NCBI GenBank assembly: GCA_937873095.1 | Contig: CALMVI010000069.1 | Location: 1 to 32,106, forward strand | Direction: 5' to 3' | From: an uncultured Acetobacteraceae bacterium | GTDB taxonomy: Bacteria; Pseudomonadota; Alphaproteobacteria; Acetobacterales; Acetobacteraceae | DNA: 32,106 bases | In this document: positions 7,431-14,966 of the stretch, piece by piece | How positions within the stretch are numbered: position 1 is the first letter of the stretch | Layout of the letters: each line of letters opens with the position of its first letter | Made by a program: the position numbers and the translations under genes | Notes under the pieces: generated by a model | The model's database searches: none | Told to the model about the DNA's origin: nothing | What the model saw: the letters and a program-made list of their open reading frames with translations, nothing else

Positions 7431-8180
7431 ATGAACGCTGCCAGGACCGCCGTCTTCGCCGCCCTGCTCGCGAGCAGCGGCGCGCATGCCGCCATGCCGC
7501 CGGTGATCGCCGCGGCGGTGGCCGACCCTGGCCGTCCGGCGGCCGACACCGCGCGCGACGCCAGCCGGCATCCGGCCGAGCTGGTGGCGTTCGCAGGGAT
7601 CAAGCCAGGCGACAGCGTGGCCGATTTCATGCCGGGGACGGGCTACTTCACCCGCATCTTCAGCCGCGTGGTGGGGGTCAAGGGCGAGGTCTATGCGATC
7701 ACCCCGTCCGAACTGGCGGCCAAGATGCCGAAGCTGTCCGCGGCCATGGAGGCGCTGTCCCACGACCCCGCCTATGCCAACATCAAGCCGGTGGTCGAGC
7801 CGGCGGCCCAGGCGGCGCGCGGCCTCACTCTGGATGCCGTATGGACCAGCGACAACTACCATGACGTATACGGCTTCTTCGGCGCCAAGACCGCAAGTGC
7901 CGCGGACGCCTCGATCTTCGCGGCACTCAAGCCCGGCGGCGTGTTCGTCGTCATCGACCACGCCGGCCTGCCCGGCAGCAGCGACACGGCGCCAACCACG
8001 CTGCACCGCATCGACCCCGCGACGGTGAAGGCGCAGGTCGAGGCGGCCGGCTTCGTTCTGGAGGCGGAAAGCTCGCTGCTGCAGAATCCGGCCGACCCGC
8101 ATACCGACAAGGTCTTCGCGCCGTCGATCAAGGGGCACACCGACCAGTTCGTGCTGAAATTCCGCAAACCGGCCAGGTAG
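7431..8180 (+). CDS. Exported methyltransferase-fold protein
   Basis: The 249-residue product begins with a clear Sec signal peptide (MNAARTAVFAALLASSGAHA, cleavage after residue 20). A class I methyltransferase-like fold follows. The motif I equivalent is SVADFMPGTGYFTRIF (62-77), then VVGVKGEVYAITPSEL, a central LDAVWTSDNYHD and a GGVFVVIDH strand. It belongs to the group of putative exported methyltransferases common in proteobacteria. SAM is not known to be available in the periplasm and motif I is degenerate, so enzymatic activity is uncertain. GGAGAGA is placed just before the ATG at 7431; an in-frame ATG at 7380 lacks both a ribosome binding site and a good signal peptide. The AGE epimerase gene starts 5 bp after its stop, so the two are probably cotranscribed. 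Confidence 0.8.
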   Translation: MNAARTAVFAALLASSGAHAAMPPVIAAAVADPGRPAADTARDASRHPAELVAFAGIKPGDSVADFMPGTGYFTRIFSRVVGVKGEVYAITPSELAAKMPKLSAAMEALSHDPAYANIKPVVEPAAQAARGLTLDAVWTSDNYHDVYGFFGAKTASAADASIFAALKPGGVFVVIDHAGLPGSSDTAPTTLHRIDPATVKAQVEAAGFVLEAESSLLQNPADPHTDKVFAPSIKGHTDQFVLKFRKPAR

Positions 8181-8185
8181 CTGCC

Positions 8186-9304
8186 GTGCCAACGGCCGCG
8201 CTGGACTCAGCCGTTCGCGGCCTGCTGCGCTGGCTGCACGATGCCGCCTGGCCCGCCTGGCTAGAACATGGCGTGGACCGGGCGCGCGGCGGTTTCTTCG
8301 AGGCGCTCGACCTGCGCACCCATGCCTGCGTGGCGCCGTACCGGCGGCTGCGCGTGGTGGCGCGGCAGATCACCGTCTTCTCCGAGGCGCACCGCGCGGG
8401 CATCGCCGGCGCCGAGCAAGCCGTGCGGCTGGGCCTCGCCTTTCTGGACCGACACGCGGCCCAGGCCGAAGGCGGCTTTGCCTGGCGCTACGACCTGGAC
8501 CACCGGCCAATCGACCTGACGCGCGACCTCTACGACCACGCCTTCGTGCTGCTGGCGCTGTCCAGCGCCACCGCGGTGCTGGGTGCGGACGCATTGCGGG
8601 CGCGCGCGCACGACCTGCTCGGATGGCTCGACCGCGCCTTCCCGCACGCCCAGGGCGGCTACCTCGAAAGCCTGCCGCCTGCCCTGCCGCGCCGGCAGAA
8701 CCCGCACATGCACCTGCTGGAAGCCGTGCTGGCGGCCTACGAAGCCTTCGGCGACGCGCCGTTCCGGGCGTGCGCCGAGAGCCTGCTGGGCCTGTTCGCC
8801 GGCCGGCTGGTCGATGCGGAGACGGGCGCGCTGCCCGAGTATTTCGACGAGTCGTGGCGGCCGGAGCGGCGGGACGGCGTGTTCGTGGTCGAGCCGGGCC
8901 ACCATTGCGAATGGGTGTGGCTGCTGCACCGATCGGCCGCGCTCGGCTTGCAAGCGCCGGACGCAATCTCCTCGCGCCTGATGGCGTTCGTGGACCGCCA
9001 CGGCATCCACCCCGCGCATGGCGGCGTGGTCGACCTGCTGGGCAGCGACGGCGCGGTGCTGGACGCCGGCGCGCGCCTGTGGCCGCAGACCGAACGGCTG
9101 CGCGCCGAGTTCCTGCGCGCCGACGCCTCGGAGCAGAAGCAGCTTCAAGCGGTCCGGGCGCTGGCCGCCTACCTGCGGCCGGACGGGTTGTGGCACGAGC
9201 GGCGCGGCGCGGACGGCGTGCTGTCGGGCGAACCCGCGCCGGCCAGCAGCCTGTACCACCTGAGCGGGGCGATCACGACCGTGGCGCGGCTGGCGCCTCG
9301 CTGA
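8186..9304 (+). CDS. AGE-family epimerase/isomerase (N-acylglucosamine 2-epimerase-like)
   Basis: The 372-residue protein has the (alpha/alpha)6-barrel signature of the AGE superfamily, which isomerises or epimerises sugars such as N-acetylglucosamine, mannose or mannose-6-phosphate. Visible marks are RGGFFEALD (34-42), R60-Q61, the tandem His in NPHMHLLEA (172-180), EPGHHCEWVWLL (236-247), a RLWPQTERLRAE stretch and SSLYHLSGAIT near the C-terminus. These supply the usual catalytic histidines and arginine. The start is GTG at 8186, 5 bp after the preceding stop. The 3' end overlaps the convergent ChaN-like gene by 32 bp. The exact sugar cannot be told from sequence; a cytosolic location is expected because there is no signal peptide. 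Confidence 0.9.
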   Translation: MPTAALDSAVRGLLRWLHDAAWPAWLEHGVDRARGGFFEALDLRTHACVAPYRRLRVVARQITVFSEAHRAGIAGAEQAVRLGLAFLDRHAAQAEGGFAWRYDLDHRPIDLTRDLYDHAFVLLALSSATAVLGADALRARAHDLLGWLDRAFPHAQGGYLESLPPALPRRQNPHMHLLEAVLAAYEAFGDAPFRACAESLLGLFAGRLVDAETGALPEYFDESWRPERRDGVFVVEPGHHCEWVWLLHRSAALGLQAPDAISSRLMAFVDRHGIHPAHGGVVDLLGSDGAVLDAGARLWPQTERLRAEFLRADASEQKQLQAVRALAAYLRPDGLWHERRGADGVLSGEPAPASSLYHLSGAITTVARLAPR

Positions 9305-10142
9305 CCGACGGTCCGACGACGTAGACCGCGTCGGCGTAGTCGCGGCCGAGCGGCTCGCACGCTTCGTCCACGGGGATCAGCACCAGCGGGCGCGCGCCCG
9401 AGGCTTCGAGCTGGTGCGGCACGCCGTCCCGGTTCTCCAGATGGCCGGCGCCCATCAGCGCCACCATCGGGCGGCCCGGCTCGCTCGCGCGCTGCGCTTC
9501 TATGGCTTCGGCCATCGCGCCATCCCACAGCAGCTGGGCGTCGACGAAATGGTTCAGCCGCTCCGGCGACATCGGCGGGCCGCCATGGCCGGACATCACC
9601 TCGGCGAGTTCCCGGCGATAGGCGGCGCTGGGAGGCGCCGGCGTGCCGACGCCCTCGCGGGCGGATGCCGGCACGCCGGCCCAGCCGAGCTGGCTGACAA
9701 GATGGACCAGGCGGTGCGAGACGTTGAGCGCGCGCATCGGCACGCGGTGGTCGCGCGCGAAGCGGAAGATCGGCATGTAGAGTTCGGGCGCGAAGCCCCA
9801 GACATGGGCCCAGTCGGTGCGGGCCAGGAAATCGGCCTCCGACAGCCGGCCCGCAACCCACAGCTCCAGCACCGGCTGGGCCGCGCGGGGAAACATCTCG
9901 AAACCCAGCACTATGGACGGGTCGACGGCATACAGGCGGCGGATGCTGGCGAGCTGCCAGGCATGGTCGGCCGCGCTGTCGTGGTGTTCGCCCAGCAGGA
10001 CCACGCCGGCCGCCGGATGTGCGGTCGGGTCCGGCAGGTCCCGCAGCGTCGCCGGCGACACCCAGTGCCGCGCCGGCGCGCAGCGCCGCCCTCCCGCACA
10101 GGCCGCAAGCAGGCATAAAGGCAGCAGGACGGCCAGGCGCAT
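9273..10142 (-). CDS. ChaN-family lipoprotein (haem-uptake/TIKI-like fold)
   Basis: The 289-residue protein has a lipoprotein signal with lipobox LAAC and Cys15, then the ChaN family pattern: VVLLGEHHDSAADHAWQ (47-63), LGFEMFPRAAQPVLE (79-93) and, near the C-terminus, MGAGHLENRDGVP. The ChaN structure in Campylobacter binds two haems and is linked to iron uptake; related TIKI proteins are metal-dependent proteases, so either role is possible. The chosen start is the ATG at 10142, which puts the signal peptide at the N-terminus. Codons upstream run into the toxin-antitoxin promoter. Its 3' end overlaps the AGE gene on the other strand. No haem or TonB genes are in the window. Confidence 0.87.
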   Translation of the reverse strand: MRLAVLLPLCLLAACAGGRRCAPARHWVSPATLRDLPDPTAHPAAGVVLLGEHHDSAADHAWQLASIRRLYAVDPSIVLGFEMFPRAAQPVLELWVAGRLSEADFLARTDWAHVWGFAPELYMPIFRFARDHRVPMRALNVSHRLVHLVSQLGWAGVPASAREGVGTPAPPSAAYRRELAEVMSGHGGPPMSPERLNHFVDAQLLWDGAMAEAIEAQRASEPGRPMVALMGAGHLENRDGVPHQLEASGARPLVLIPVDEACEPLGRDYADAVYVVGPSVSEAPAAPRS

Positions 10143-10205
10143 CGTTCGAGCCTGCCATGGGAGGGCGGGCTTTGCTACTTGCCGAAGCTGGAAAACTCGC
10201 CTAGT

Positions 10206-10222
10206 GTGACCACTGTAGTCAC
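10206..10222. promoter_or_regulatory. Palindrome before the toxin-antitoxin operon (candidate operator)
   Basis: GTGAC (10206-10210), a 7-bp spacer and GTCAC (10218-10222) form an inverted repeat that ends 11 bp before the antitoxin ATG, just ahead of its ribosome binding site GGGAGA. Phd/YefM antitoxins usually repress their own operon by binding such palindromes, so this is the likely site. No footprint can be claimed from sequence alone. Confidence 0.45.
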
Positions 10223-10233
10223 GGGAGAACAGC

Positions 10234-10476
10234 ATGTACGAGCTTCAGTTGCGGGAGGCCAAGGCGACGCTGTCGGCCGTAGTGGACGACGCCAAGCAGG
10301 GCCGCCCGTCCGTCATCACGCGCCACGGCAAACGCGAGGCCGTCGTCGTGAGCTTCGAGGAGTGGGAGCGGCTGTCCGCCGTGCCCTCGTTCGGCTGGCT
10401 TCTGGCGCATTCGCCGGTCGACCAGGCCGATGTTGCTGAGAGAGTGGCGGGCGACTGGCGAGAGGTTGAATTCTAG
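10234..10476 (+). CDS. Type II antitoxin, Phd/YefM family
   Basis: The 80-residue protein has the Phd/YefM layout. The N-terminal DNA-binding half is MYELQLREAKATLSAVVDDAKQ, followed by GRPSVITRHGKREAVVVSFEEWERL, the standard strand-helix motif. The C-terminal tail (about 52-80) wraps the toxin. It neutralises the PIN-domain ribonuclease encoded 5 bp downstream and, with it, represses the operon. GGGAGA is correctly placed before the ATG. The palindrome at 10206-10222 is the probable operator. The family assignment is clear. Confidence 0.93.
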   Translation: MYELQLREAKATLSAVVDDAKQGRPSVITRHGKREAVVVSFEEWERLSAVPSFGWLLAHSPVDQADVAERVAGDWREVEF

Positions 10477-10481
10477 CCCGC

Positions 10482-10928
10482 GTGTACCTGCTGGACACGA
10501 ACGTGATCTCCATGGGGGCGCCGACCAGGTCGCCCGCGCACGGCCTTGCGGCGTGGATGGAGCGGAACAGCGCTGCCCTATATTTGTCCGTGATCACGAT
10601 AGCCGAGATCGAGGACGGCATCCCCAAGGCCCGCCGGACCGGCGCCGCCGTCAAGGCGGCCCGGCTGTCGGAGTGGCTGGATGCCATCGTGCACCTCTAC
10701 AGCGCGCGCATCCTGGCTCTGGACGTGGCGGCGTCCCGCGTCCTGGGCCGGCTTGCCGACCGCGCGCGCGCAACGGGACAGGCGCCGGGCTTTGCCGACC
10801 TGGCGATCGGCGCCATCGCGCAGGTGCACGGCCACGTCGTACTGACACGCAACCTGCGCCACTTCCGCCCGCTCGGGGTGGAGTCGCTGGACCCGTTCGA
10901 GGCGCTGCCGGTTTCTGCCGGACGATAG
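10482..10928 (+). CDS. PIN-domain toxin (FitB/VapC-like ribonuclease)
   Basis: The 148-residue protein has the four conserved acidic/polar positions of PIN nucleases: D5 in YLLDTNVIS, E42 in TIAEIEDG, D106 in GFADLAIGAIA, and N124 in LTRNLRHF. The last signature and the length are most like FitB-type members. It would cut RNA when freed from the Phd/YefM antitoxin. It starts with GTG at 10482, 5 bp after the antitoxin stop, with AGAGG about 15 bases upstream. All catalytic residues are present, so the toxin should be active. No other mobile gene adjoins it. Confidence 0.93.
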   Translation: MYLLDTNVISMGAPTRSPAHGLAAWMERNSAALYLSVITIAEIEDGIPKARRTGAAVKAARLSEWLDAIVHLYSARILALDVAASRVLGRLADRARATGQAPGFADLAIGAIAQVHGHVVLTRNLRHFRPLGVESLDPFEALPVSAGR

Positions 10929-10940
10929 GGTCCGCTGGCC

Positions 10941-11477
10941 TCACGCGCGGAGTGTACGCCTCCTGCCAGGCAAGACGCGGCGCCTGGGGCTGTCCCCGAG
11001 GAGCAGGCCGCCGGCGGCCAGGCCCAGCGCCATCGCGCCGTAGACCGCAGCCATAGATCGCTTCGTCAGCACCAGCTCCCATCCGGGCGTGAAACGCTTC
11101 GGCGTGGCGCCGTAATCGACGGCGGAAGCGACCGCGGACACGATCAGCGCTTCGCCCAGCAACCGACTGCCGCGCCGATCCCGGTGCCGCTGCATGAAGC
11201 GCTCGAACAGCACGGCCCAGAACAGCGTCGCCGCGTGATGCGTCGCGTAGCCGACGAGCGTGTGGCGAAAGTCGGCGCGTTCGACCGATGCGGCAGCGTC
11301 GCCGTTCAGCCAGTGGCTGGTCGCGTTCACCGGCTGCAGGGCGCCGCTGCCCTCCGCCCGTGCCACGAGGACGAGCGCCAGGCTGGAGGTGAGGCTGGCG
11401 CAACCGCCGGACACCGCCGCGCGACGGATCGCCTGCAGCCAGCCGCCCATCCCCGCCCTGTTCAACCGCCGCCTCAT
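10941..11477 (-). CDS. Small integral membrane protein, unknown family
   Basis: The 178-residue protein has about four hydrophobic segments (roughly residues 20-40, 78-95, 107-121 and 141-160). It has distinctive motifs: PVNATSHWLNGD (49-60), YATHHAATLFWAVLFE (77-92) and DYGATPKRFTPGWELVL (121-137). I recall similar uncharacterised membrane proteins in other proteobacteria but no assigned function. The C-terminus is strongly basic. Its ATG overlaps the stop of the ABC ATPase gene in an ATGA, so it is translated from the same message, although it is far too small and has none of the EAA-loop sequence expected of an ABC permease. Confidence 0.75.
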   Translation of the reverse strand: MRRRLNRAGMGGWLQAIRRAAVSGGCASLTSSLALVLVARAEGSGALQPVNATSHWLNGDAAASVERADFRHTLVGYATHHAATLFWAVLFERFMQRHRDRRGSRLLGEALIVSAVASAVDYGATPKRFTPGWELVLTKRSMAAVYGAMALGLAAGGLLLGDSPRRRVLPGRRRTLRA

Positions 11478-12784
11478 TCGTCGGTGTCCAGAAAGAACTG
11501 GTCCGCTTCCTCGTCGTAGTTGAACAGCTCGGCGAACCGGCCCCAGCCGATGACCGCGCGCAGCGTGTCCTCGGCGTAGCCTGGCGACATGTGGTCTTCC
11601 AGCTCGTCGCGAAACCGCACGGCGCTGGCGCGGTGATTCCAGCGCTCGTCGAGCACGCTGCGTATGGTCGCGGCCAGCTTGACGTGGGCGCGCAGGGCGG
11701 AGGCGAACATCTCACGACGCGCATCGGTTTCGGCCTGGGCGAACTCGCGGCCGGTTTCGGTCAGCTTGATGTCGCCCTCCTCCAGCTCGGCTAACCGCAG
11801 CAGGGCCAGCGTCTCGCCGAGCGGCAGCAGGTCGTCCAGCTCCAGCTGCAGGGCGGCGGCCAGCGGCGGCAGGTCGGCGCGGCCGCGATAGGGTTCGCCG
11901 GCCACCGTCTCGATCAGGCCGGCGAGCAGGTTGGTGTTCACCGGGTGCAGCGCGTGCACGGCGTCGGGCGCAGGTGCTGCCGCCTCGCCGGCGACGGGAG
12001 CCGGCATGCTGGTCGCACGGCGGGTCATCAGCGCGTAGATGTCGTCGACGAACTTGCGGAACGCCGCGTCGTGCCGGTTGCGCGGGTGCGGGAACGGCAC
12101 GCGCAGCTCCTGTGCGACGCGGCCGGGGTTGGAGCTGAACACCAGGATGCGGTCGCACATCAGCACCGCCTCCTCGATGTTGTGGGTGACCATCAGGATG
12201 GAGCGCACCGGCAGCTTGCCGTCCATCCAAAGGTCGATCAGGTCGGTGCGCAGCGTTTCGGCCGTCAGCACGTCCAGCGCGGAGAACGGCTCGTCCATCA
12301 GCAGCAGGTCGGGGTGCACCACCAGCGCGCGCGCCAGGCCCACGCGCTGGCGCATGCCGCCGGACATCTCCTTGGGATAGGAATCCTCGTAGCCACCCAG
12401 GCCGATCAGGTCGATCGCGTCCTCGGCGCGGGCCCGGCGTTCGGCGCGCGCGACACCCTGCGCCTCCAGTCCGAGCTCGACGTTTTCCTGCACGGTCAGC
12501 CAGGGAAACAGCGCGAAGGACTGGAACACCATCGCGACCCCCTCGGCCGGACCGGTCAGCTGGGCGCCGCGCCAGATCACCGCGCCGGAGGTGGGGCGCA
12601 GCAGCCCCGCCACGATGCGCAGCAGGGTGGACTTGCCTGACCCCGAACGCCCGAGCAGCCCCACGATCTCGCCCGAGCGGATGCTGACATCCACGTTGTC
12701 CAGCACCACGAAGTCGCTGGCCGAATCCTTGTGGTAGGCCTGCTTGCAGTTGCGCACCTCCAGCAGGTTTACGAACGCGTCCAT
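11474..12784 (-). CDS. NitT/TauT-type ABC transporter ATPase with C-terminal AAA-associated domain
   Basis: The ATPase half has Walker A GRSGSGKST (45-53), Q88 in the Q-loop (FQSFALFPW), signature SGGMRQRVGLARAL (141-154), Walker B LLLMDEPFSALD (160-171) and the H-loop His201. It matches the nitrate/sulfonate/bicarbonate importers of the NrtD/SsuB/TauB group. A Pro/Ala linker (about 260-280) leads to a C-terminal domain (about 285-405) typical of the 'AAA-associated' extension in this subgroup, ending in an acidic tail. A GTG two codons upstream (12790) is also possible; GGAG five bases before the ATG at 12784 favours the latter. No permease or binding-protein gene adjoins it; it is followed only by a small membrane protein. 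It acts at the cytoplasmic face of the inner membrane; the substrate is unknown. Confidence 0.9.
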   Translation of the reverse strand: MDAFVNLLEVRNCKQAYHKDSASDFVVLDNVDVSIRSGEIVGLLGRSGSGKSTLLRIVAGLLRPTSGAVIWRGAQLTGPAEGVAMVFQSFALFPWLTVQENVELGLEAQGVARAERRARAEDAIDLIGLGGYEDSYPKEMSGGMRQRVGLARALVVHPDLLLMDEPFSALDVLTAETLRTDLIDLWMDGKLPVRSILMVTHNIEEAVLMCDRILVFSSNPGRVAQELRVPFPHPRNRHDAAFRKFVDDIYALMTRRATSMPAPVAGEAAAPAPDAVHALHPVNTNLLAGLIETVAGEPYRGRADLPPLAAALQLELDDLLPLGETLALLRLAELEEGDIKLTETGREFAQAETDARREMFASALRAHVKLAATIRSVLDERWNHRASAVRFRDELEDHMSPGYAEDTLRAVIGWGRFAELFNYDEEADQFFLDTDE

Positions 12785-12946
12785 GTCCACTCCAACCTCG
12801 GCCTATGCTCGCGGCCCGATGTGTAGGGACATAGCACGCCTTGCCATAGGCCGCCTTCTGCACGGCGGCTCAAGGCCGGGCGTCATGCGCCAGCGTGCTT
12901 CGCACGTCATTCGCTGAGCCCGTTAAGTTGGAACCCCGGACTTCTG

Positions 12947-13399
12947 CTAGAACAGCGCGATCAGGACGATGCCGCCTGTCATCAGCGCCCCGCCCAGGAT
13001 GCGCCAGACGTTGAGGCCGTGCCGCTCGATGCCGAACAGGCCGAAATGGTCGATGGCGAGCGACATCAGGATGTTCGCCGTGATCGTCAATCCGGCGAAA
13101 GGCCCGGCGCCGATCTTGTCGACGAACAGCAGGCCCATGACGACCGCGAACGCGCCGGCCAGGCCGCCGAGCGGCGCCCACCATGGCATCGACGCAATGC
13201 CCTTCAGAGTCGGCATCGGGTTCGGCAGGCAGAACCACAGAACCAGCAGAAAGGCCACGATCGGCAGGAACGAGACGATGCTGGCGAGCCAGGGATTTTC
13301 CAGCGACTTCCGCAGCGCACCGTTCATCGGCGGCCCCCAGGCCTGCAGCGCTCCGGCGCCGAGGATGAACGGGTAGAGCCAGGCGGCGCTGATCTGCAT
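12947..13399 (-). CDS. YdcZ-like DMT-family membrane protein (DUF606)
   Basis: The 150-residue protein is almost wholly hydrophobic with about five transmembrane helices and matches the short YdcZ/DUF606 branch of the drug/metabolite transporter superfamily. Visible pattern includes GALQAWGPPMNGALRK (16-31) in helix one, a central PWWAPLGGLAGAFAVV and the closing GLNVWRILGGALMTGG. GGAG stands six bases before the ATG at 13399. It follows the ArsB-like gene by 20 bp on the same strand, so the two membrane proteins are likely cotranscribed. The substrate is unknown. Between it and the ABC ATPase lies about 160 bp that probably holds the ATPase promoter. Confidence 0.82.
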   Translation of the reverse strand: MQISAAWLYPFILGAGALQAWGPPMNGALRKSLENPWLASIVSFLPIVAFLLVLWFCLPNPMPTLKGIASMPWWAPLGGLAGAFAVVMGLLFVDKIGAGPFAGLTITANILMSLAIDHFGLFGIERHGLNVWRILGGALMTGGIVLIALF

Positions 13400-13419
13400 G
13401 GGGGATCTCCGGACGTGGT

Positions 13420-14685
13420 TCAGCCGAACGCGAACGCGCCGGCGATGGCGAGCAGGAGCGCGGGCGGCATCACCAGCGCGCCCAGTTTCAGGAAGGTCCA
13501 GGCGCTCACACTGTGACCCTCGCGCCGGAGTGCCGTGAGCCACAGGATCGTGGCGAGCGAGCCGGTGACCGACAGGTTCGGCCCGAGATCGACGCCGATC
13601 AGCACGGCGCTGCGCACGCGATCCGGCACGTGCGCCAGCTCGACCACGCGCCCGGCAAGCAGCCCGGCCGGCAGGTTGTTGACCAGGTTGCAGCCGACCG
13701 CGAGCAATGCGCCGGACGCCCAGACCGAAAGCGTCGCCGAGCGCTGCACCGCGTGCTGCGCCAAGGCGGCGAGCGCCTTCGTGACGCCGGTCTTCTCCAG
13801 GGCCTCGACCAGCACGAACAGCCCGGCGACGAGCGGCAGCACGCCCCAGGAGATAGTCTTCACCACGTCGATCGCGCTGCAGTTCGAGCAGGTCAGGACC
13901 AGCAGCGCAGTTGCCGCCCCAGCCAGGAAGGTCGGCCGACCGAGCTGGATGTCGAAGGCGGAGCAGACCAGCAGCACGATCGCGGTCAGGGCGATGCCGG
14001 ACGCGGCCAGCTTGCCCGCGAGCGAGAGGCTCGGGGCGTCGATTTCGGCCGCCACGTCCTGTTCGAGGCGGCCGCGCTGGGTCCAGCGCAGGACAAGATA
14101 GGTCGTGGCGACCGAAAGCGCCGACGGCAGGCCGTAGCGGGGCAGCCAATGCAGCAGAGGCGGCATGTGGCTGCCGTAGATGACCAGGTTCGCGGGGTTG
14201 GAGATGGGCAGCACGAAGCTCGCCGCGTTGGCGATGAAGGCGCAGGTCAGCAGGTAGGGCAACGGCTGCTTGGCGTCGGCCGCCCTCACCACGGCGGCGA
14301 CCGCCGGCGTCAGCACGACCGCGGTTGCGTCGTTGGAGAGGAACGTGGTCACGACCGTTCCGACCGCGAAGACCAGGCTGAACAGCCTGGCCGCCGATCC
14401 TTTCGCCAACAGGACGGCCCGGGCGGCCAGCCAGTCGAACAGGCCTTCCTGCCGGGCCAGCTCGGACAGCAGCATCATCCCGGTCAGGAACAGGTAGACG
14501 TCCGTTCCCTGGCTGACGCCGGACCACGTCTGGCTCGGCGAGAGCAGCCCCAGCGCCACCAGAAGGCCGGCGCCGGTGACCGGCCAGATGAACTCCGGCC
14601 ACGCGAACGGGCGCGTGATGACGCCCGCGGTGGCCAGCCCCACGATCCCCCAGGTGCTCCAGGAGGACGCGATCAGGCTGCCCAT
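13420..14685 (-). CDS. ArsB/NhaD-like ion transporter (arsenite-pump family)
   Basis: The 421-residue polytopic protein shows the ArsB-type repeated half-sites: FLSNDATAVVLTPAV (115-129) with ISNPANLVIYG (161-171), and in the second half CNLVNNLPAGLLAGR with DLGPNLSVTGSLATILW. ArsB members extrude arsenite or antimonite, while relatives carry sodium, citrate or other anions. There is no arsR, arsC or arsA nearby and the adjacent gene is YdcZ-like, so arsenite as substrate is only a possibility. The start is uncertain: the ATG at 14685 has GGGAG only two bases away, the GTG one codon earlier is closer to it, and the frame continues to an ATG at 14781. The first helix begins near residue 10 from the chosen start. 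Confidence 0.85.
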   Translation of the reverse strand: MGSLIASSWSTWGIVGLATAGVITRPFAWPEFIWPVTGAGLLVALGLLSPSQTWSGVSQGTDVYLFLTGMMLLSELARQEGLFDWLAARAVLLAKGSAARLFSLVFAVGTVVTTFLSNDATAVVLTPAVAAVVRAADAKQPLPYLLTCAFIANAASFVLPISNPANLVIYGSHMPPLLHWLPRYGLPSALSVATTYLVLRWTQRGRLEQDVAAEIDAPSLSLAGKLAASGIALTAIVLLVCSAFDIQLGRPTFLAGAATALLVLTCSNCSAIDVVKTISWGVLPLVAGLFVLVEALEKTGVTKALAALAQHAVQRSATLSVWASGALLAVGCNLVNNLPAGLLAGRVVELAHVPDRVRSAVLIGVDLGPNLSVTGSLATILWLTALRREGHSVSAWTFLKLGALVMPPALLLAIAGAFAFG

Positions 14686-14873
14686 CACTCCCTTCGGCCG
14701 GGCGGCGGGCGGATGATCGCGCCGCCGAAACGCGACGGCGACGCAGGCGGGAAGCGACAGGCCCGAGGAGTCAGCAGCCATGTCCTCATCGCGCGCAGCA
14801 TGGGCACGCCGTAATCGATGGCCGGCCTTCCGTCCATGTCACGCCAGCGCAAGCGTTGGCTTTGACACGCTGA

Positions 14874-14959
14874 ATCCAGACGCTTTCGCTTTCGTGTCGT
14901 GACGGAGACGTTCGGTCTGGATGGTGCTGCTCGCGTTCAGGCGATTCCACCTGAACGCG
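14874..14959. repeat. Pair of intergenic hairpins (TTCAGG...CCTGAA family)
   Basis: An 8-bp inverted repeat ATCCAGAC (14874-14881)/GTCTGGAT (14915-14922) is followed by a perfect 10-bp inverted repeat CGCGTTCAGG (14932-14941)/CCTGAACGCG (14950-14959). The second hairpin has, on the minus strand, the same loop start TGGAAT seen in the copy at 28194-28240. It stands just after the sedolisin gene's stop and could also act as its terminator. Confidence 0.75.
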
Positions 14960-14966
14960 ATCTGCC

